In this document: one piece after another, positions 61,072 to 64,000 of the stretch
Layout of the letters: each line of letters begins with the position of its first letter
Numbering within the stretch: the first letter of the stretch is position 1
Source of the DNA: Aliivibrio wodanis
GTDB taxonomy: Bacteria > Pseudomonadota > Gammaproteobacteria > Enterobacterales > Vibrionaceae
NCBI GenBank assembly: GCA_000953695.1
Contig: LN554847.1
Span: 1,181,801-1,245,800, forward strand
Direction: 5' to 3'
Length of the DNA: 64,000 nucleotides
Position numbers and translations under genes: made by a program
Notes under the pieces: generated by a model
What the model was told of the DNA's origin: nothing
Seen by the model: only the letters and a program-made list of their open reading frames with translations
Databases searched by the model: none

Positions 61072-62214
61072 TTATTTTCCGTAACGAACTAACCACTCCT
61101 TCTCTAACGCCACCTGCCAGCTTGGATGTGGTTCTGCTAAAGATTTAAATAATTTGGTATTTTTTGCTGAGCCAGTTAAATACTGTGATGATACAACAGA
61201 CGGGTCACCCCACACACTTAAATCCCCTTTACGAGATTGCGCTTCAGGACTGAGTAAGAAGTTAATCGCAACTTGCGCGCCCTCTTTTGCTGACGCATTC
61301 CATGGAATTGCTAAAAAGTGAATATTTGATAGTGCGCCCGCTTCCATTGCATAAGCTTGCGTTGTTTCCGCTAACTTACCACTCGCTTGTGCTGAAAACA
61401 CTTCATTTGGATTAAACGTCACAGCAAGATCAATCTGACCGTCATCTAGTAGTTGTAATGATTGTGCTGTGCCTGATGGGAACTGCTTTCCTTTGCGCCA
61501 TGCATTTTGATGAAGCTCGTCCAGATATATCCATAGCGGTTGTGTTATTTCAGCAAAATTTGCCTGCTCTACTGGCTTCATTAACTGAGGATTATTATCT
61601 GTCAGTTCAATCAATAACGCTTTTAAAAAGCTGGTTCCATGAAACTCTGGTGGTTTTGGATAAGTTACTTTGCCTGGAAACGCCTTGCCATAACTGAGTA
61701 GTTCAGCAAAAGATTGTGGCGGATTGCTTAGAGTCTGTTTATCATGGATGAAAACAAGTTGACCTACACCCCATGGCGCTTCTAAGCCTAATGTTGGCTC
61801 TGCAAAGTCGCTATCAACGGGTAGAGTTTTATTAATAAACTCCCAACTCGGTAATCTCTCAGTAAATGGACCAAATAATAGCTTATTATTTTTCATGGAT
61901 TTAAAGTTTTCACCATTAATCCAAACCATATCCACGCTACCGCCTTCATTTTTTCCAACAGTCTTTTCTGCAATCAGGCGTGATGTACTTTCTGCAATAT
62001 CAGCAACTTTAACGTGCTTTAAAGTCACTCCATAATTACGCTGTAACTCTTTATCAGCCCAGCGAAGATAGTTATTTATCTCTTGACTGCCCCCCCAAGC
62101 ATGAAAATATACAGTTTGTCCCTTCGCTTTCTGCTCTATCTCTTTCCATGTGTCCGTAGCATTAACACCAAAAGAAAGTATTACGCTATTGAGCAATAAC
62201 AACCATTTTTTCAT
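61072..62214 (-). CDS. YnjB-like ABC transporter substrate-binding protein
   Basis: About 380 residues from the ATG at 62212-62214, which has AAGGAAAAAAG before it. Signal peptide MKKWLLLLNSVILSFGVNAT. Then the type II binding-protein fold: VYFHAWGGSQEINNYLRWAD, LLFGPFTERLPSWEFINKTL, LEAPWGVGQLVFIHDKQTL, and GDLSVWGDPSVVSSQYL. This matches the YnjB group of periplasmic binding proteins. The partner permease and ATPase are not in the window on either side, though YnjC/YnjD-like genes could be elsewhere. Substrate unknown. Confidence 0.8.
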   Translation of the reverse strand: MKKWLLLLNSVILSFGVNATDTWKEIEQKAKGQTVYFHAWGGSQEINNYLRWADKELQRNYGVTLKHVKVADIAESTSRLIAEKTVGKNEGGSVDMVWINGENFKSMKNNKLLFGPFTERLPSWEFINKTLPVDSDFAEPTLGLEAPWGVGQLVFIHDKQTLSNPPQSFAELLSYGKAFPGKVTYPKPPEFHGTSFLKALLIELTDNNPQLMKPVEQANFAEITQPLWIYLDELHQNAWRKGKQFPSGTAQSLQLLDDGQIDLAVTFNPNEVFSAQASGKLAETTQAYAMEAGALSNIHFLAIPWNASAKEGAQVAINFLLSPEAQSRKGDLSVWGDPSVVSSQYLTGSAKNTKLFKSLAEPHPSWQVALEKEWLVRYGK

Positions 62215-62331
62215 CTTTTTTCCTTTATCCATTAAAAAGTATTTTTATTATGCTAGTCCCGATTATAGTGTATAAATAATGATGATTCAGAGCTTTGTCG
62301 TTATATTTAATAATAAAAACACTAATAATAT

Positions 62332-63753
62332 CTATGCTTGAGAAATCAAAACTCTAAACGTTATTAACTGATCTTCCGTATAATCAACTGATATATCATA
62401 ACCATTTAATTGCGCGATATTCTTCACAATCGAAAGGCCTAGGCCATGCCTGTCAGTGTCGGTTCGTGAACTATCAGCCTGATAGAGCGGTTTAAATAGA
62501 TTATCTAGATTTTCTTGTGTCAGTTTGATCGCTGTCGTATTTCTAACCTCTAACATAATATGACTAACACTGTCATACCTTATAGAAGCAATAACGTCGG
62601 TATTCTCGGCACTATAAAATAATGCGTTATCCAGTAAATTTTTCACTATAGTTTCTAGACTAAATTTATCAGCATGAATAAAAGACGACTCCAAAGATGA
62701 AGTAAACGTTAAGCGGGTAAATATATCAGGGTATTTAAATTGTAACTCTGCACTTATCCTTTCAGCAAAGATATTTATATCAATATCTTTTTTCTCAATG
62801 CGGTAATAACCTGATGCACTCTGATTCAACATCATTAATTGGTTAACTATATCTTTCATATTAGATGCAATCGAAAGTACATCTTCTTCGTAAGTTGCTG
62901 AGATTCGAATATCATCAGGGAAACGAATGTTCATTTCACTCAAACTAATGAGCTCTGCTATTGGTGTTTTTAACTCATGGGCAATATCGGAAGAAAGACG
63001 TTTTTCATTGGCTACATTCTGAATATTCAATTCAATATATCGATTGAGCTCTTTTCTAATAGGTGAAATCTCTTTGCTTTCTTTTGGATTAGATTGAATA
63101 CCTTGTACATTTTCATCAAGTTCTGAAATTTCTTTATTGAGCAAATACAATGAATCTAATTCTCTATCCACCACTTTTATCACAACCATTCGAATACCAA
63201 AAATAGCGGTGATAAAAACAAAAATAAGAGACAAATCTGCCATCAATAGAATGTTACTCACTCGTTGATTAGAGATCGCCAAGGTTAAGTACATGGTTTC
63301 AATATAAGTCACATCTGTAGGATCTACATCGGATGATAATTGTGGTTGGAAACGAGCTGAGATAGCTTTTCCCATATTGCCATCAGGGAGTTTAATATCA
63401 AAGATACGACTCTCATGGGTAGGTACATCTTGATAATCCAGATCAACATTATCAAAGTAAGTAAGAGATTGCGACTTTGCAAAAGTGCCCTCACCTAACC
63501 AAATTTGAAAGTATTGAGCCTCTTCTTCTCTCTCAAATTGCGGCATAAAACCTTTGTGATATTCAAACTCAATACCATCACTTTCCACTTCAACCAAAGA
63601 CTTAAAGTAGTTTGATTTTTCCACTAATGCATCGTCAAACTGCTGATCAACCCAAGCATCGAGAATAAAATCCAAAGATAAAAAGACCACCAATAAAATG
63701 ATGCCAATGATCACGGTTAACGCATTAACCAACCGATCTTTTATTGAGTACAT
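62332..63753 (-). CDS. Sensor histidine kinase
   Basis: 473 residues. Helix 1 at residues 12-34 (LTVIIGIILLVVFLSLDFIL), a periplasmic domain of about 130 residues rich in acidic and aromatic residues, helix 2 near 170-192, H-box SSDIAHELKTPIAELIS, N-box IVKNLLDNALFYS, G-box DRHGLGLSIVKNIA. The regulator gene overlaps its start by 13 bases. The signal sensed is unknown; the adjacent binding-protein gene is a candidate target or accessory. Confidence 0.88.
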   Translation of the reverse strand: MYSIKDRLVNALTVIIGIILLVVFLSLDFILDAWVDQQFDDALVEKSNYFKSLVEVESDGIEFEYHKGFMPQFEREEEAQYFQIWLGEGTFAKSQSLTYFDNVDLDYQDVPTHESRIFDIKLPDGNMGKAISARFQPQLSSDVDPTDVTYIETMYLTLAISNQRVSNILLMADLSLIFVFITAIFGIRMVVIKVVDRELDSLYLLNKEISELDENVQGIQSNPKESKEISPIRKELNRYIELNIQNVANEKRLSSDIAHELKTPIAELISLSEMNIRFPDDIRISATYEEDVLSIASNMKDIVNQLMMLNQSASGYYRIEKKDIDINIFAERISAELQFKYPDIFTRLTFTSSLESSFIHADKFSLETIVKNLLDNALFYSAENTDVIASIRYDSVSHIMLEVRNTTAIKLTQENLDNLFKPLYQADSSRTDTDRHGLGLSIVKNIAQLNGYDISVDYTEDQLITFRVLISQA

Positions 63754-64000
63754 GAGCGTTTTTCCACATAGTAACCAAAGCCTCGTTTATTTTTTATTGG
63801 CAGCTCGCCACCAACGGCTTTCGCTTTTTTTCGGATGGAGGATAAGTGTGATTCTATGGTGTTTTTCGAGACTGAATCAAATGAGCCAATAACATAATCA
63901 CTGATATTTTCTGTCGTCATAACCTGATTGCGAGAACGAAACATACACTCGACAATCTTGTACTCATTTTTTGTTAGTTCAATCAATTGACCTGAAAATT
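63741..64000 (-). CDS. OmpR-family response regulator, C-terminal part (cut by window edge)
   Basis: Open frame to the right edge; only the winged-helix DNA-binding domain is visible (LIELTKNEYKIVECMFRSRN, TIESHLSSIRKKAKAVGGEL, NKRGFGYYVEK). The frame stays open through FSGQ to the last base, so the true start and the receiver domain lie outside. It is the partner of the kinase that follows with a 13-base overlap. Confidence 0.85.
   Translation of the reverse strand, partial: FSGQLIELTKNEYKIVECMFRSRNQVMTTENISDYVIGSFDSVSKNTIESHLSSIRKKAKAVGGELPIKNKRGFGYYVEKRSCTQ

Overview
The window reads as a low-GC gamma-proteobacterial chromosome segment of the Vibrionaceae, most like Aliivibrio (Vibrio fischeri group). 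The reasons are the fruBKA-fruR, scrAKB-scrR and glpFKRD loci, a Vibrio-type TonB system with a TtpC-like subunit and a DUF3450 partner, Vibrio-type type VI secretion (T6SS) Hcp/VgrG proteins, and AT-rich spacers. The species call is inference. No rRNA, tRNA, CRISPR array, integrase or transposase gene was found.

Layout. 1-2.8 kb: an auxiliary T6SS cluster on the minus strand (hcp, an HExxH metallopeptidase-like protein, the start of a vgrG cut by the window edge). 3.8-8.1 kb: ygbA, a LysR regulator, an SGNH hydrolase, a HAD phosphatase, a LysE exporter and a small outer-membrane barrel. 8.3-13.5 kb: the fructose PTS operon fruBKA with its divergent repressor gene fruR (cra) and several Cra operators between them. 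13.5-24.9 kb: a second T6SS auxiliary cluster (hcp, vgrG, DUF4123 adaptor, glycine-zipper effector). It is followed by a roughly 6.5 kb array of small membrane immunity genes, orphan toxin C-termini, toxin stubs and pseudogenes, punctuated by three partial copies of the fruR 3' end and its terminator. 25.3-30.1 kb: two DUF1538 membrane proteins with P-II and CBS partners, then a Fur-box-preceded pair of Opp/Dpp-type ATPases without permeases. 30.2-46.3 kb: a metal-acquisition region with a ZnuABC-like ABC transporter, DUF6162, DUF4198, DUF2271 and PepSY proteins, a TonB-ExbD-ExbB-TtpC-DUF3450 energiser, a siderophore-type TonB receptor and a two-component system. 46.4-53.6 kb: a 2-TM potassium channel, the sucrose PTS regulon, and a pentapeptide-repeat ion channel. 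53.7-55.5 kb: ogt, an ArsR repressor and a divergent ArsP/YraQ permease. 55.5-61 kb: the glycerol regulon glpF-glpK-glpR-glpD. 61-64 kb: a YnjB-like binding protein and a two-component pair whose regulator runs off the edge.

The most unusual part is 13.5-21.3 kb. The real fruR gene ends at 13484 and faces a series of minus-strand toxin/immunity cassettes. Three further fruR 3' tails (about 15583-15738, 17649-17790, 18832-18962) lie inside the series. The second and third tails differ from the resident fruR mostly at synonymous positions, as expected if they came from other fruR alleles by recombination rather than from copying the local gene. The locus looks like a place where successive T6SS effector/immunity sets have been captured, using fruR as one homology arm and leaving old immunity genes behind.

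All calls are from reading the sequence and translations; no database search was run.
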